DNA of 46,016 bases from Methylococcaceae bacterium (lineage in GTDB: Bacteria > Pseudomonadota > Gammaproteobacteria > Methylococcales > Methylomonadaceae), in the NCBI GenBank assembly GCA_030627285.1, contig DAOUSJ010000004.1, positions 1 through 46,016 on the forward strand. Direction: 5' to 3'. Position numbers and translations under genes: made by a program. Shown piece after piece: positions 1 to 8,980 of this stretch. The notes below the pieces were generated by a model, which saw only the letters and a list, made by a program, of their open reading frames with translations, did not search any database and had not been told where the DNA came from. The stretch's first letter is position 1, and every line of letters begins with the position of its first letter.

Positions 1-429
1 GTTGAAGCACAACTAAAAACTTTCTTGATGACCAATATAACTCCACAAACTATTAAATTAAATCGAGGCTTATGGAGAGTCCTAGAACAACATGCAATTA
101 ATAATTTTACTAAATTAAATCAAACAATTTGGGTTACAACAGGGCCAATATTCACTGGTTCTAAAGAATATTTAAAAACTTCTACTCGCGTAGAAATTCC
201 AGATGCTTTTTATAAAATTTTTGCAATTCAATCGTCAGCAAATACGCCAAAACTACTAGCATACATAATTCCACAAACTGCTGCTAAGCCAGATAAATTG
301 GAAGATTTTATAGTTAAGGTAGATACAATTGAAAAATTAACAGGCTTAGATTTTTTTCATGAACTAGAAGACAATCTAGAAAATCAATTAGAAGCAACTA
401 TAGAAACTAACAATTGGGAAATTAAATAA
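1..429 (+). CDS. DNA/RNA non-specific endonuclease (NUC1/EndoG-like), C-terminal part
   Basis: This is the 3' end of a gene whose start lies left of the window: the frame is open from base 1 with residues before the first ATG (base 28) that fit the family. The product resembles the C-terminal half of secreted or periplasmic sugar-non-specific nucleases that cut DNA and RNA using a beta-beta-alpha-metal fold. The stretch TFLMTNITPQ followed by NRGLWRVLE matches the family pattern in which a segment like 'TFLLSNMSPQ' precedes the metal-binding Asn and 'NRGxWxxLE'. WVTTGPIF and the late FFHELED segment are also typical. The catalytic DRGH motif would lie upstream, outside the window, so activity cannot be judged. 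The next gene starts 114 bases downstream. Fairly sure of the family, unsure of the biological role (nutrient scavenging or competition). Confidence 0.75.
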   Translation, partial: VEAQLKTFLMTNITPQTIKLNRGLWRVLEQHAINNFTKLNQTIWVTTGPIFTGSKEYLKTSTRVEIPDAFYKIFAIQSSANTPKLLAYIIPQTAAKPDKLEDFIVKVDTIEKLTGLDFFHELEDNLENQLEATIETNNWEIK

Positions 430-543
430 ATCTATATTGAATTCTAACTCTCAATTTCATAAAAAAACCACATTTAATTAGTTTCTACATGTTAAAATAC
501 TACTACAAATTAAATTAATTTCAATTACTTACAATAATTATTT

Positions 544-1923
544 ATGAAAATACATCTTGAATCTGAACGTTACCCATTAGCGTTTTTAGTCGCCTTATTC
601 GATTTAAGTTTAGTTTTCTTAAGTGCTTTTGCAGCATATTACTTACAAACAGGTCATTTTAGTCCACAACTAAATCACGAAGTAATTATTTTATTAACCG
701 CCTTAATGATTATTAGTTGCTCATCTTTTAGTAATCTTTATCTATCTTGGCATGGACAAAGGTTAAAACATCAATTATTCAAAATAATATCTGTTTGGGT
801 GTTTGTATTTTTATGCCTATTTAATTTGTTATTTCTTAGCGAACAATATGAGTTTTTTTCTAGAAATTGGCTGGTATTATGGTTTGTAATTGGAATTAAT
901 TTAAATTGTATATATAAAATCATCTTATTTTTAATCTTTAAAAAACTCCGGCAAAGTGGCAAAAACCTTAGACATGTACTTATATTGGGACAAACTAAAT
1001 TAACTACAGACATCGTAAATCGTAGTATAGAATATCCTGAATATGGTTTTAAAATCAAACAAATGAATATAAATTCAGCTGATTTTATTGAAACTGAATA
1101 TTTGCAAAAAGTTCTCAACACTGTAGAAAATAACACGTACCAAGAATTATGGATTTGTCTACCTTTTTCTGAAGCTGCAAATATAAAAAAATTACTTTAT
1201 CATTTACGCAATTCAACTTTAGAAATTCGTTTATTCCCTAGTATAGAAGAATTAAGTTTACTCAATTACGATGTTACCCATTTAATGGGGTTTCACTCTA
1301 TCAACCTAAGTTGTTCCTCAATTGTAAATTTAAATGCTACAGTTAAATCCTGCCAAGATGTATTTATCACTTGCATAATCTTATGCATAATTAGTATTCC
1401 ATGTTTAATAATTTCTATCTTAATTAAGATAACTTCACCAGGTCCAGTATTATTCAAACAACTGCGGCATGGATTGAATAAAAAAGAATTCACTATTTAT
1501 AAATTTCGTTCCATGAATGTGCATACCGAATCCAAAGGTAAAACTACTCAAGCCACTAAAAATGATGTGAGAATTACCAAATTAGGGGCCTTTTTACGCA
1601 AAACCAGCCTTGATGAATTGCCACAATTTATTAACGTATTACAGGGAAAAATGTCCATAGTTGGACCTAGACCACATGCATTAGCACATAACGAATATTA
1701 CCAGTATTCAATTAAGTCTTACATGTGGCGACATAAAGTAAAACCAGGCATCACTGGCTGGGCGCAAATCAACGGACATAGAGGAGAAACTGATACTTTA
1801 GAAAAAATGCAAGCCCGAGTTGAACACGATCTTTGGTATATTGAAAATTGGTCATTAATTTTAGATTTAAAAATTATTTTCCTGACTATACTTAAGGGTT
1901 TTATAAATAAAAATGCTTATTAA
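544..1923 (+). CDS. Undecaprenyl-phosphate sugar phosphotransferase (WcaJ/EpsB type)
   Basis: This 459-residue polyprenyl glycosylphosphotransferase transfers a hexose-1-phosphate, probably glucose-1-phosphate, from a UDP-sugar to undecaprenyl phosphate at the inner membrane, the first step of exopolysaccharide or capsule assembly. The N-terminal third carries about four hydrophobic helices, followed by a soluble nucleotide-binding-like region and another hydrophobic segment near residues 270-297. The C-terminal catalytic domain shows KFRSM (about 320-324), DELPQ (about 357) and VGPRPHA (about 373), then KPGITGWAQINGHRGET. The 'PRPHA...HN' form is typical of WcaJ-like rather than galactose-specific enzymes. 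No clear Shine-Dalgarno site precedes the ATG. No other polysaccharide gene is nearby in the window, so it may be a stand-alone gene or the end of a cluster to the left. Confidence 0.9.
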   Translation: MKIHLESERYPLAFLVALFDLSLVFLSAFAAYYLQTGHFSPQLNHEVIILLTALMIISCSSFSNLYLSWHGQRLKHQLFKIISVWVFVFLCLFNLLFLSEQYEFFSRNWLVLWFVIGINLNCIYKIILFLIFKKLRQSGKNLRHVLILGQTKLTTDIVNRSIEYPEYGFKIKQMNINSADFIETEYLQKVLNTVENNTYQELWICLPFSEAANIKKLLYHLRNSTLEIRLFPSIEELSLLNYDVTHLMGFHSINLSCSSIVNLNATVKSCQDVFITCIILCIISIPCLIISILIKITSPGPVLFKQLRHGLNKKEFTIYKFRSMNVHTESKGKTTQATKNDVRITKLGAFLRKTSLDELPQFINVLQGKMSIVGPRPHALAHNEYYQYSIKSYMWRHKVKPGITGWAQINGHRGETDTLEKMQARVEHDLWYIENWSLILDLKIIFLTILKGFINKNAY

Positions 1924-2010
1924 GTGTCTATTAATTAACTTTTCGAATAAATTGCAGTACACTTTCCAACTACATTAATCGTTAACAAGCACAAAATTGA
2001 GGAATAAAAT

Positions 2011-2586
2011 ATGACTGTTTCATTAAAAAAAGGTGGCAATGTAAACTTGAGCAAAGAAGCTCCAGGATTAACTCATATCAGAATTGGCTTAGGTTGGGAC
2101 TCAAGAGCCACTGATGGCACTGATTTTGATTTAGATGCTGTGGGTTTCTTGTTAAAAGCTGATGGTAAAATTAGTACAGACACTGATTTTATTTTTTACA
2201 ATAACTTAACCTCTGGTTGTGGATCTGTAACTCACGAAGGTGATAATACCACTGGTGATGGCGCAGGTGATGACGAATCAGTAAAAATTGACTTAAATGA
2301 TGTTCCAGCTGTAATTGAAAAAATAGTTTTAGCTGTAACGATTCATGATGCAGATAATCGCAATCAAAATTTCGGACAAGTTAGTAACGCCTTTATTCGA
2401 GTTTTAAACCATGTCAATGATGTTGAAATCGCACGCTATGATTTATCTGAAGATGCAAGCGTAGAAACTGCCATGATTTTTGGTGAAGTTTATCGTAATG
2501 GCTCAGATTGGAAATTTAGAGCGATTGGCCAAGGTTTTGCTGGTGGCTTAGGTCCTTTAGCTAACAATTACGGCGTATCTATTTAA
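2011..2586 (+). CDS. TerD-family calcium-binding stress protein (copy 1)
   Basis: This 191-residue protein is a complete TerD domain, the family linked to tellurite resistance, phage inhibition and general stress, and known to bind calcium. It begins [18 protein letters not shown], shows the acidic calcium-site segments DFDLDAV (about 49-55) and [12 protein letters not shown], and ends in the typical [21 protein letters not shown] tail. A good ribosome-binding site (GAGGA) precedes the ATG. None of the usual partners (TerA, TerB, TerC, TerZ) is in the window. A second TerD gene lies 2.7 kb away on the opposite strand, on the far side of gap-pyk. The role here is not known: isolated TerD paralogues may act in envelope or metal stress without conferring tellurite resistance. 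Confidence 0.9.
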   Translation: MTVSLKKGGNVNLSKEAPGLTHIRIGLGWDSRATDGTDFDLDAVGFLLKADGKISTDTDFIFYNNLTSGCGSVTHEGDNTTGDGAGDDESVKIDLNDVPAVIEKIVLAVTIHDADNRNQNFGQVSNAFIRVLNHVNDVEIARYDLSEDASVETAMIFGEVYRNGSDWKFRAIGQGFAGGLGPLANNYGVSI

Positions 2587-2709
2587 TTAAACCTGCATAA
2601 ATAAACGCACAATTATTTTTTTTGCTACAATTAAGGGCTTTATGAGCATTTTTAAAACGCTTATTTATTAAAATAGTACCTTTCACAAAACCACTCTGGA
2701 GAAAATTAC

Positions 2710-3723
2710 ATGGCAATTAAAGTTGCAATTAATGGTTACGGTCGTATCGGACGCAACATCGTTCGCGCATTATATGAAGCAGGTCGTACTGATGAAATTG
2801 AAATTGTAGCCATCAATGATTTAGGTGCGCCTGAAACCAATGCACATTTAACCAAATATGACACTGTGCATGGTAGATTTGCCGGTGAAATTTCTGTTGA
2901 TGGCGATTATATGATCGTCAATGGTGACAAAATCAAAGTCCTTTCTGAAAGAGACCCTTCAAAATTACCTTGGGCTGAATTAGGTATTGATGTAGTGCAT
3001 GAGTGTACTGGTTTTTTTGCTAGCAAAGCAAAAGCATCGGCTCATCTTGAAGCTGGCGCGAAAAAAGTAATTATTTCTGCACCAGGTGGTGCAGATGTTG
3101 ATGCAACTATTGTTTATGGTGTTAATGACAAAACCTTAAAAGCATCCGATACCGTTATTTCTAATGCCTCATGTACCACTAACTGTTTAGCTCCTTTAGT
3201 TAAACCTTTAATTGATGCAATTGGTGTTGAACATGGCTTAATGACAACGATTCATTCTTACACGAATGACCAAGTATTAACTGACGTTTATCATCCTGAT
3301 TTACGTCGTGCGCGTTCTGCTACTCAATCAATGATTCCTGCAAAAACAGGCGCAGCGGCGGCAGTAGGTTTAGTTTTACCTGAAATGGCGGGTAAATTAG
3401 ATGGTTTCGCTATGCGTGTTCCAACTATTAATGTTTCTGTAGTGGATTTATGTTTTCAAGCTTCAAGAAATACAACTAAAGAAGAAATTGACCAAGTATT
3501 AACAGCAGCTTCTGAAACTTCTTTAAAAGGTATTTTAGAAATTAATAATGATCCTTTAGTTTCTATGGATTTTAACCATAACCCAGCATCTTCTATTTAC
3601 GAATCTGCTTTAACTAAAGTAACTTCAGGCAATTTTGTTAAAGTATTATCTTGGTATGATAATGAATGGGGTTTTTCTAACCGCATGTTAGACACCACAG
3701 TTGCATTAATCAATGCTAAATAA
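2710..3723 (+). CDS. gap: Glyceraldehyde-3-phosphate dehydrogenase, type I
   Basis: This enzyme oxidises glyceraldehyde-3-phosphate to 1,3-bisphosphoglycerate with NAD+ in cytoplasmic glycolysis. The 337-residue length is normal. The nucleotide-binding motif [10 protein letters not shown] is at the N-terminus, and Asp37 in the sequence AINDLG suggests preference for NAD over NADP. The catalytic cysteine is Cys155 in [12 protein letters not shown], and the C-terminus carries [14 protein letters not shown] clear GGAG site precedes the start. Only 11 bases separate it from pyruvate kinase, so the two are probably co-transcribed. In many relatives phosphoglycerate kinase sits between these two genes, and here it does not. 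Confidence 0.97.
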   Translation: MAIKVAINGYGRIGRNIVRALYEAGRTDEIEIVAINDLGAPETNAHLTKYDTVHGRFAGEISVDGDYMIVNGDKIKVLSERDPSKLPWAELGIDVVHECTGFFASKAKASAHLEAGAKKVIISAPGGADVDATIVYGVNDKTLKASDTVISNASCTTNCLAPLVKPLIDAIGVEHGLMTTIHSYTNDQVLTDVYHPDLRRARSATQSMIPAKTGAAAAVGLVLPEMAGKLDGFAMRVPTINVSVVDLCFQASRNTTKEEIDQVLTAASETSLKGILEINNDPLVSMDFNHNPASSIYESALTKVTSGNFVKVLSWYDNEWGFSNRMLDTTVALINAK

Positions 3724-3734
3724 TTAGGCTTATA

Positions 3735-5183
3735 ATGATGGCATTACGCAGAACTAAAATTCTTGCCACCTTAGGCCCTGCAACGGATAAACCTGGAGTA
3801 TTAGAAGGTTTATTTGAAGCTGGTGTTGATGTGGTTCGCATGAATTTTTCACACGGCATTGCTCAAGATCACATTGATAGAGCCAATGCGATCCGAAAAT
3901 TAAGTGAAAAAACTGGCAGACGTGTTGGAATTTTGGCAGATTTACAAGGTCCAAAAATTCGAATTGCTCGCTTCATTGAAGGCAAAGTTTCTCTAGATGA
4001 AGGACAAAAATTTGCTTTAGATCTTAATTTAGACCTTCATGATGGCGACAACACTCAAGTAGGCATTACTTACAAACCATTAGCACAAGAAGTTGTGCCT
4101 GGAAGTAGATTATTGCTTGATGATGGTCGCATTGTCTTAGATGTAGTTGAAGTTGATGCAGACTTACGAATTAATTGTGTAGTCATAGTTGGAGGAGGTT
4201 TATCCAATAATAAAGGTATTAATCTTTTAGGTGGAGGCTTATCAGCTGCTGCCTTAACTGAAAAAGATAAAACCGATATTAAAACTATTGCAAAAATTGA
4301 TGTAGATTTTGTTGCTGTATCATTTCCACGTACAGCCGCAGATTTAAATGAAGCTAGAGCATTATTATTAGCTGAAGGTTGTCATGCAGGCATTGTATCT
4401 AAAGTTGAACGTGCTGAAGCCATTGAAGCTATGGATGAAATTATTCTAGCCTCTGATGTAGTTATGGTAGCTCGTGGAGATTTAGGTGTAGAAATAGGAG
4501 ATGCTAATTTACCTGCAGTGCAGAAAAAATTAATTCAACGTTCCAGAGCTTTAAACCGTGCAGTAATTACGGCGACGCAGATGATGGAATCAATGATTGA
4601 TAATCCTATTCCTACCCGTGCTGAAGTTTTTGATGTTGCTAATGCAGTTTTAGATGGTACAGATGCAATTATGTTATCTGCTGAAACAGCTTCAGGAAAA
4701 TACCCTATAAAAGCTGTCGAAGCAATGGCAAGAGTATGTATAGAAACTGAAAAACAACCTACAATTAGAACTTCTGGACATAGAGTTGAATGCCAATTTG
4801 AACATGTAGATGAAGGCATTGCCATGTCAGCTATGTATTTAGCTAATCATACTAAAATTAATGGCATAGCATCCTTAACTGAATCTGGCTCTACACCTTT
4901 GTGGATGTCACGAATTAGCTCAGCGATTCCTATTTTTGCTTTTAGTAGCCAAGAAAGAACCTTAGGTAAAATTACAATTTATCGAGGCGTATTTCCAATT
5001 TACTTTACCCATGCAGATCAAGATCATGCAGAAGTAAATCGTGGTATCTTGGAAAAATTAAAGCAATATGGACAAGCTCAAAATGGCGACCGTTTTATTA
5101 TCACTAAAGGTGATTTAACTGGTAAAGAAGGTGGAACTAATGCTTTAAAGGTTGTCACTCTAGGGCAAGGATTAACCCCATAA
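3735..5183 (+). CDS. pyk: Pyruvate kinase
   Basis: This enzyme transfers phosphate from phosphoenolpyruvate to ADP, the last step of glycolysis. The 482-residue protein starts with [12 protein letters not shown] and shows [19 protein letters not shown], the catalytic-region [16 protein letters not shown], the metal-binding [10 protein letters not shown] and [10 protein letters not shown], and the [10 protein letters not shown] signature, in the normal order. Two ATGs are adjacent at the start, and either could be used. It follows gap by 11 bases, indicating an operon, and is followed by a strong hairpin terminator. Length and order are those of the longer proteobacterial type. I see nothing missing. 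Confidence 0.96.
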   Translation: MMALRRTKILATLGPATDKPGVLEGLFEAGVDVVRMNFSHGIAQDHIDRANAIRKLSEKTGRRVGILADLQGPKIRIARFIEGKVSLDEGQKFALDLNLDLHDGDNTQVGITYKPLAQEVVPGSRLLLDDGRIVLDVVEVDADLRINCVVIVGGGLSNNKGINLLGGGLSAAALTEKDKTDIKTIAKIDVDFVAVSFPRTAADLNEARALLLAEGCHAGIVSKVERAEAIEAMDEIILASDVVMVARGDLGVEIGDANLPAVQKKLIQRSRALNRAVITATQMMESMIDNPIPTRAEVFDVANAVLDGTDAIMLSAETASGKYPIKAVEAMARVCIETEKQPTIRTSGHRVECQFEHVDEGIAMSAMYLANHTKINGIASLTESGSTPLWMSRISSAIPIFAFSSQERTLGKITIYRGVFPIYFTHADQDHAEVNRGILEKLKQYGQAQNGDRFIITKGDLTGKEGGTNALKVVTLGQGLTP

Positions 5184-5200
5184 TAGTTTAAAAATTAATA

Positions 5201-5236
5201 AAACCCTGATAGTGTTACTTAGAGCTATCAGGTTTT
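5201..5236. terminator. Bidirectional rho-independent terminator between pyk and terD copy 2
   Basis: A perfect 8-base stem (CCTGATAG at 5205-5212, CTATCAGG at 5225-5232) with a 12-base loop is flanked by an A-run on the left and a T-run on the right, so it can end both the gap-pyk transcript and the convergent terD transcript. Confidence 0.85.
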
Positions 5237-5250
5237 TGTTATCAAATATT

Positions 5251-5832
5251 TTATACATTTACCCCATAACGCTTACATACTGCAAATAAGCCTCCGGCAA
5301 ATCCCTGACCCACGGCCGAAAATCTCCACTCACCATTTTTTAAATAAATTTCACCAAAAATCATCGCAGTTTCAATCGAATAATCTTCAGTTAAATCAAA
5401 ACGCACAATTTCGGTATTATTTTCATCATTAACTACCCGAATAAAAGCATTTTCTATTTGCCCAAAATTCTGTCCTTTAGTGTCAGCATCATGAATAGTT
5501 ACAACTAAAGCTATTTTTTCCACGTCAGGACTCTGAGATAAACCCTCTAGATCAATTTTTACTACCTCATCATCACCAGCGCCACCGCCAGTTAAATTGT
5601 CACCCATATGCTCTACAGCACCTTTGGCTCCAGTTAAATTATTGTAAAAAATAAAATCCTCATCAGTTCTAACACTTTCTCCAGCTTTCAAAATAAATGC
5701 TGATGCGTCTAAATCATAAGTAGAACCATCTGTAGCTCTCTCATCCCAACCCAAACCTACTTGAATTTTTTTTAAATTTGGAGCTTCCTTAGATAAAGAA
5801 ATTCTACCGCCTTTGCTTAAAGATACACCCAT
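5251..5832 (-). CDS. TerD-family calcium-binding stress protein (copy 2)
   Basis: This second TerD protein has 193 residues when started at the ATG at 5832, which is placed 6 bases after a GAGG site and gives the family-typical MGVSLSKGG start. The frame extends 8 codons further upstream, but that start has less support. It carries the acidic TYDLDASAF and GAGGDDEVVKIDL-type calcium-site segments and the [10 protein letters not shown] ending. It is similar to the copy at 2011-2586 along its whole length, but is clearly an old, diverged duplicate rather than a recent one. It is transcribed divergently from the rph-rdgB pair and converges on pyk. Its exact role is unknown. Confidence 0.9.
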   Translation of the reverse strand: MGVSLSKGGRISLSKEAPNLKKIQVGLGWDERATDGSTYDLDASAFILKAGESVRTDEDFIFYNNLTGAKGAVEHMGDNLTGGGAGDDEVVKIDLEGLSQSPDVEKIALVVTIHDADTKGQNFGQIENAFIRVVNDENNTEIVRFDLTEDYSIETAMIFGEIYLKNGEWRFSAVGQGFAGGLFAVCKRYGVNV

Positions 5833-5977
5833 GACCCACCTCGTTACATGTTTCAAAAAAAGTAATTTTAACGTGTTAAGACAATAAGATTAAGCTTAAT
5901 ATTTTAAGAGTAGTAAAAATTATTATCCTACAATAAAACCAGTTATACTGGTGAGTTATATTTTCAATGGAAAACCT

Positions 5978-6703
5978 ATGAGACCAAGCGGACGCGACAA
6001 TAACCAATTACGTGAAATTAATTTTATTTGTCAATTTACTAAACATGCTGAGGGTTCAGTATTAGTTGAATGTGGAGACACTAGAGTTCTATGCACCGCA
6101 AGTATAGAGGCTAGAGTTCCTAGATTTTTAAAAGGCAAAAAAAAAGGTGGTTGGCTTACAGCTGAATATGGCATGTTGCCACGTTCAACTCATGAACGCA
6201 TGGGACGTGAAGCTAGTAGAGGCAAACAAGGTGGCAGAACCTTAGAAATTCAACGTTTAATTGGTCGATCCCTTAGAGCATCCATTGATTTAAAAGCACT
6301 TGGAGAACATACTATAACCATAGATTGCGATGTTTTACAGGCAGATGGCGGTACACGCACAGCAGCTATTAATGGTGGCTTCATAGCCCTATCACTGGCA
6401 ATAAACACTATGTTAGAAAAGAAACAAATCAAAAAAAATCCTATCCATGGACAAGTAGCAGCTATTTCAGTTGGAATTTACCAAGGTGAAGCAGTACTTG
6501 ATTTAGATTATAAAGAAGATAGTAACGCTGAAACTGATATGAATGTAGTTATGAATGATGCCGGCGCATATATAGAATTACAAGGAACAGCTGAAGGACA
6601 TGCATTTAGAAAAACTGAATTAGATAGCATGTTAGATTTAGCGGCAACTGGAATCCAACAAATTTTACAGCAACAACAATTAGCATTGTCCACCAATAAA
6701 TAA
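5978..6703 (+). CDS. rph: Ribonuclease PH
   Basis: This phosphate-dependent 3'-5' exoribonuclease trims tRNA 3' ends. I chose the ATG at 5978 because it gives [12 protein letters not shown], the normal family N-terminus, and 241 residues, close to the usual 238. An in-frame GTG at 5951 would add 9 residues. Motifs include [29 protein letters not shown], the phosphate-site [17 protein letters not shown] and [16 protein letters not shown]. It forms a tight pair with rdgB, starting one base after the rph stop, an arrangement common in gammaproteobacteria. Confidence 0.94.
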   Translation: MRPSGRDNNQLREINFICQFTKHAEGSVLVECGDTRVLCTASIEARVPRFLKGKKKGGWLTAEYGMLPRSTHERMGREASRGKQGGRTLEIQRLIGRSLRASIDLKALGEHTITIDCDVLQADGGTRTAAINGGFIALSLAINTMLEKKQIKKNPIHGQVAAISVGIYQGEAVLDLDYKEDSNAETDMNVVMNDAGAYIELQGTAEGHAFRKTELDSMLDLAATGIQQILQQQQLALSTNK

Positions 6704-6704
6704 T

Positions 6705-7307
6705 ATGCAAAAATTAGTTTTAGCTAGTGGTAATCAAGGTAAAGCTCGTGAAATTCAAGCATTACTTAATTCGTATGAGGTTATCACTCAAGATCAGTTT
6801 AATATTCCAGATGTAGTTGAAACTGGTACTACATTCGTCGAAAATGCTATATTAAAAGCTAGAAATGCTGCCAATTATGTTAATTTACCTACATTAGCTG
6901 ATGATTCAGGCTTAATCATAGACGCATTAAATGGCGATCCAGGAATTATTTCAGCACGCTATGCTGGAATACAAGCTAATGATTTAGATAATCTCAATAA
7001 AGTAATCCAAAATATACAACAAATATCTACAGAAAAAATTACTGCTAGATTTGTCTGCGTAATAGTTTACTTAAGACATAAAAAAGACCCGTCACCAATA
7101 ATTGCTGAAGGTATTTGGGAAGGGAAAATTATTCCTACACCTAAAGGCACAAACGGTTTTGGTTATGACCCAATTTTTTGGCTAGATGAATATCAATGCA
7201 CATCTGCTGAATTAACTCCAAAACTTAAGAATCAAATCAGTCATCGTAGTAAAGCACTAAATAAATTACAAACCTTAATCAAAAATCAGGGCGCTCTAAA
7301 AATATGA
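6705..7307 (+). CDS. rdgB: XTP/dITP pyrophosphatase (RdgB/HAM1)
   Basis: This enzyme hydrolyses non-canonical purine nucleotides (dITP, XTP) to monophosphates, keeping them out of DNA and RNA. The 200-residue protein has the family N-terminus LVLASGNQGKAREIQALL, the substrate and metal site DDSGLIIDALNGDPGIISARYAG, GFGYDPIFW, and the C-terminal SHRSKAL. Its ATG follows the rph stop codon by one base, so it is almost certainly translationally coupled to rph. Domain order and length are normal. Confidence 0.95.
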   Translation: MQKLVLASGNQGKAREIQALLNSYEVITQDQFNIPDVVETGTTFVENAILKARNAANYVNLPTLADDSGLIIDALNGDPGIISARYAGIQANDLDNLNKVIQNIQQISTEKITARFVCVIVYLRHKKDPSPIIAEGIWEGKIIPTPKGTNGFGYDPIFWLDEYQCTSAELTPKLKNQISHRSKALNKLQTLIKNQGALKI

Positions 7308-7335
7308 ACACCCTAATAATATTAAAGGCTAATTT

Positions 7336-7737
7336 TTAAAGATAACCTTTTAAAGCAACAAAAGCAGGAGCAGCAACATCTAAATGTTTTTTAGCTTCTG
7401 CTAAATTACCTTTTTTAGCAGCTTTACGAGCTTTCTTTAAATGCTTATTAGCTTTTTGACGATGTCTATCAACTAAATCATTAGCATTAATTTCTTTATT
7501 CAATTTACTAGCATCACGAATAATGTCAGCAATTTCACTAGACATATGCGATCCTTCTTGAATTGCTTGAACTGCTTCTGCTATTTTTGCAGAAACATTA
7601 TCAATCGCACCTGCAGGAGTAAAAACAACTCTTCCATCTTCATCAATAACACCTTCAGCAGCATTAGCAACAGAAGAAATACCTACAGAAGAAACAGCAA
7701 CTAAAAGACCTAGCGTAATTTTTTTTAAAAGTTTCAT
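7336..7737 (-). CDS. Small secreted helical protein of unknown function
   Basis: I do not recognise this 133-residue protein. Residues 1-26 form a classic signal peptide (KLLKK, hydrophobic core, VANA-A), so it is probably periplasmic. The mature part is about 107 residues, predicted mostly helical, with a Lys- and Ala-rich second half (KANKHLKKARKAAKKGNLAE) of helix-turn-helix repeat character. Four histidines are spread along it. This recalls small periplasmic metal-binding helical bundles such as SmbP, but histidines are too few to claim that. A GAGGG site sits 10 bases before the ATG. It converges on rdgB with 28 bases between the stops. Confidence 0.75.
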   Translation of the reverse strand: MKLLKKITLGLLVAVSSVGISSVANAAEGVIDEDGRVVFTPAGAIDNVSAKIAEAVQAIQEGSHMSSEIADIIRDASKLNKEINANDLVDRHRQKANKHLKKARKAAKKGNLAEAKKHLDVAAPAFVALKGYL

Positions 7738-7871
7738 TAATTACAAACCCTCATATTATTTAATATTATTATAAATACATAGACTTTAACTACATACCGG
7801 CGAATATTTTAACATAAAAAAAATAGGGATTTGAGCTTTCAATTCCATACAAAATATAAAAATGCCTAAAT

Positions 7872-8696
7872 TTATACTTTTGACAGCAAAAAATCCAACC
7901 ATGTAGTAGGTAAAATACGTTTTAAAAACCCAAATATGTACGTAGGAACAGTAACATAATATCGAGGCTTAGGAGATTTAGTATGAATTATTTTGAGAAC
8001 TTTTTTTGCTACTGCAGAGGCAGGCAATGTAAAAGGAGCAACAGAATCTTGCAGCTGCAACCTAGATTCAAGAATATCATAAGATGATTTATGAATACTT
8101 TGTGCAGGTAAAATATATTTTTTATACATCAAAAAAGCATTTTTTCTAAAAGAACTTTCAATAGGTCCAGGCTCTACTAAGGAAAAATAGATATTTGTAC
8201 CAATAAATTCCAAACGTAAAGTATCTACTAGACCTTCTAAAGCAAATTTGCTAGAATTATATGCACCACGATATTTCATAGCAACAAACCCTAGAACAGA
8301 GCTATTATAAATAATTTTACCGTGACCCTGATTACGCATTAGAGGTAAAATAAGATTAGTTAATTCATGTGTACCAAAAAAATTGGTTTCAAATTGATTT
8401 CTTAAAGCATCTCTACTAAGATCTTCTACTGCACCAGGTTGACCAAAAGCTGCATTATTGAATAAAACATCAATTTTGCCCTGAGTTAAATCAACAAAAT
8501 CAGCTACTGCTAAACGAATGCTATTACTAGAAGACAAATCCAGTTGCAAAGCTTCAAATCCTGCTTTTCGCAAAGCAATTACATCTGACATGTTTCTTGC
8601 AGAAGTAATAACCCTAAAATTTTTGGAAGCTAAAAATTTAGCAGTTGCAAAGCCGATACCTGAGGAGCAACCAGTGATAAATATAATTAAATTCAT
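7872..8696 (-). CDS. Short-chain dehydrogenase/reductase
   Basis: This 274-residue NAD(P)-dependent oxidoreductase belongs to the classical SDR family. The Rossmann motif TGCSSGIG is near residue 8, the NNAAF stretch (NNAG-type) follows, and the catalytic Ser and YNSSK (Tyr-x-x-x-Lys) are present. The VEPGPIESSF segment is typical of the retinol-dehydrogenase-like subgroup. A C-terminal hydrophobic stretch (YIFGFLKRILPTTWLDFLL) may associate with the membrane. The substrate cannot be deduced, and neighbours give no pathway clue. Upstream lies the DnaA-box-rich gap. Confidence 0.88.
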   Translation of the reverse strand: MNLIIFITGCSSGIGFATAKFLASKNFRVITSARNMSDVIALRKAGFEALQLDLSSSNSIRLAVADFVDLTQGKIDVLFNNAAFGQPGAVEDLSRDALRNQFETNFFGTHELTNLILPLMRNQGHGKIIYNSSVLGFVAMKYRGAYNSSKFALEGLVDTLRLEFIGTNIYFSLVEPGPIESSFRKNAFLMYKKYILPAQSIHKSSYDILESRLQLQDSVAPFTLPASAVAKKVLKIIHTKSPKPRYYVTVPTYIFGFLKRILPTTWLDFLLSKV

Positions 8697-8701
8697 GAGC
8701 T

Positions 8702-8980
8702 TACAATCTTACAGCAAAAAATAAAATAATGTCAATATTTAATTTAAAGATTATTAAAATATATTATTTTATTATTAGCAAATGCATTTTCTGTGGATAA
8801 CCCTCTTTTTTCATTTAAATTCAATAATATAGCCTGTGGATAAACCTGTGGATAACCCTGTGTATAACTTATTTTGAAAATTCTTTAAAAAACATTAGAA
8901 ATCGAATATTTAACAGGCAATGACTGCCGTTTTTAGATATACTTGTTATTTATTTCAATTTAAACAAATTAATTAATAAA
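8702..8980. other. Candidate replication origin or DnaA-controlled region
   Basis: This non-coding gap between divergent genes contains four perfect matches to the DnaA box (TTATNCACA), all read on the minus strand: TGTGGATAA at 8792-8800, 8835-8843 and 8847-8855, and TGTGTATAA at 8859-8867. The last three start exactly 12 bases apart. To the left is a very AT-rich block (about 8740-8790) of the kind that unwinds at origins, and to the right another AT-rich stretch. Known bacterial origins combine exactly these elements. Alternatives are a DnaA-titration site or DnaA control of the moxR promoter. No dnaA, dnaN or mnmG is in the window, so the origin call is an inference. Confidence 0.55.

Noticed and set aside
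771-1136. 121-codon minus-strand open frame inside the sugar-phosphate transferase gene
   Set aside because: Antisense shadow of a clear membrane protein gene, with no start signal or family resemblance.
7324-7351. Terminator between rdgB and the small secreted protein gene (AAAGG/CCTTT)
   Set aside because: The stem is only about five base pairs with a long loop that includes a stop codon; too weak to call.
8791-8867. CRISPR-like or simple tandem repeat of TGTGGATAA
   Set aside because: The units are only 9 bases, match the DnaA box, and lack spacers of constant CRISPR length or any cas gene.
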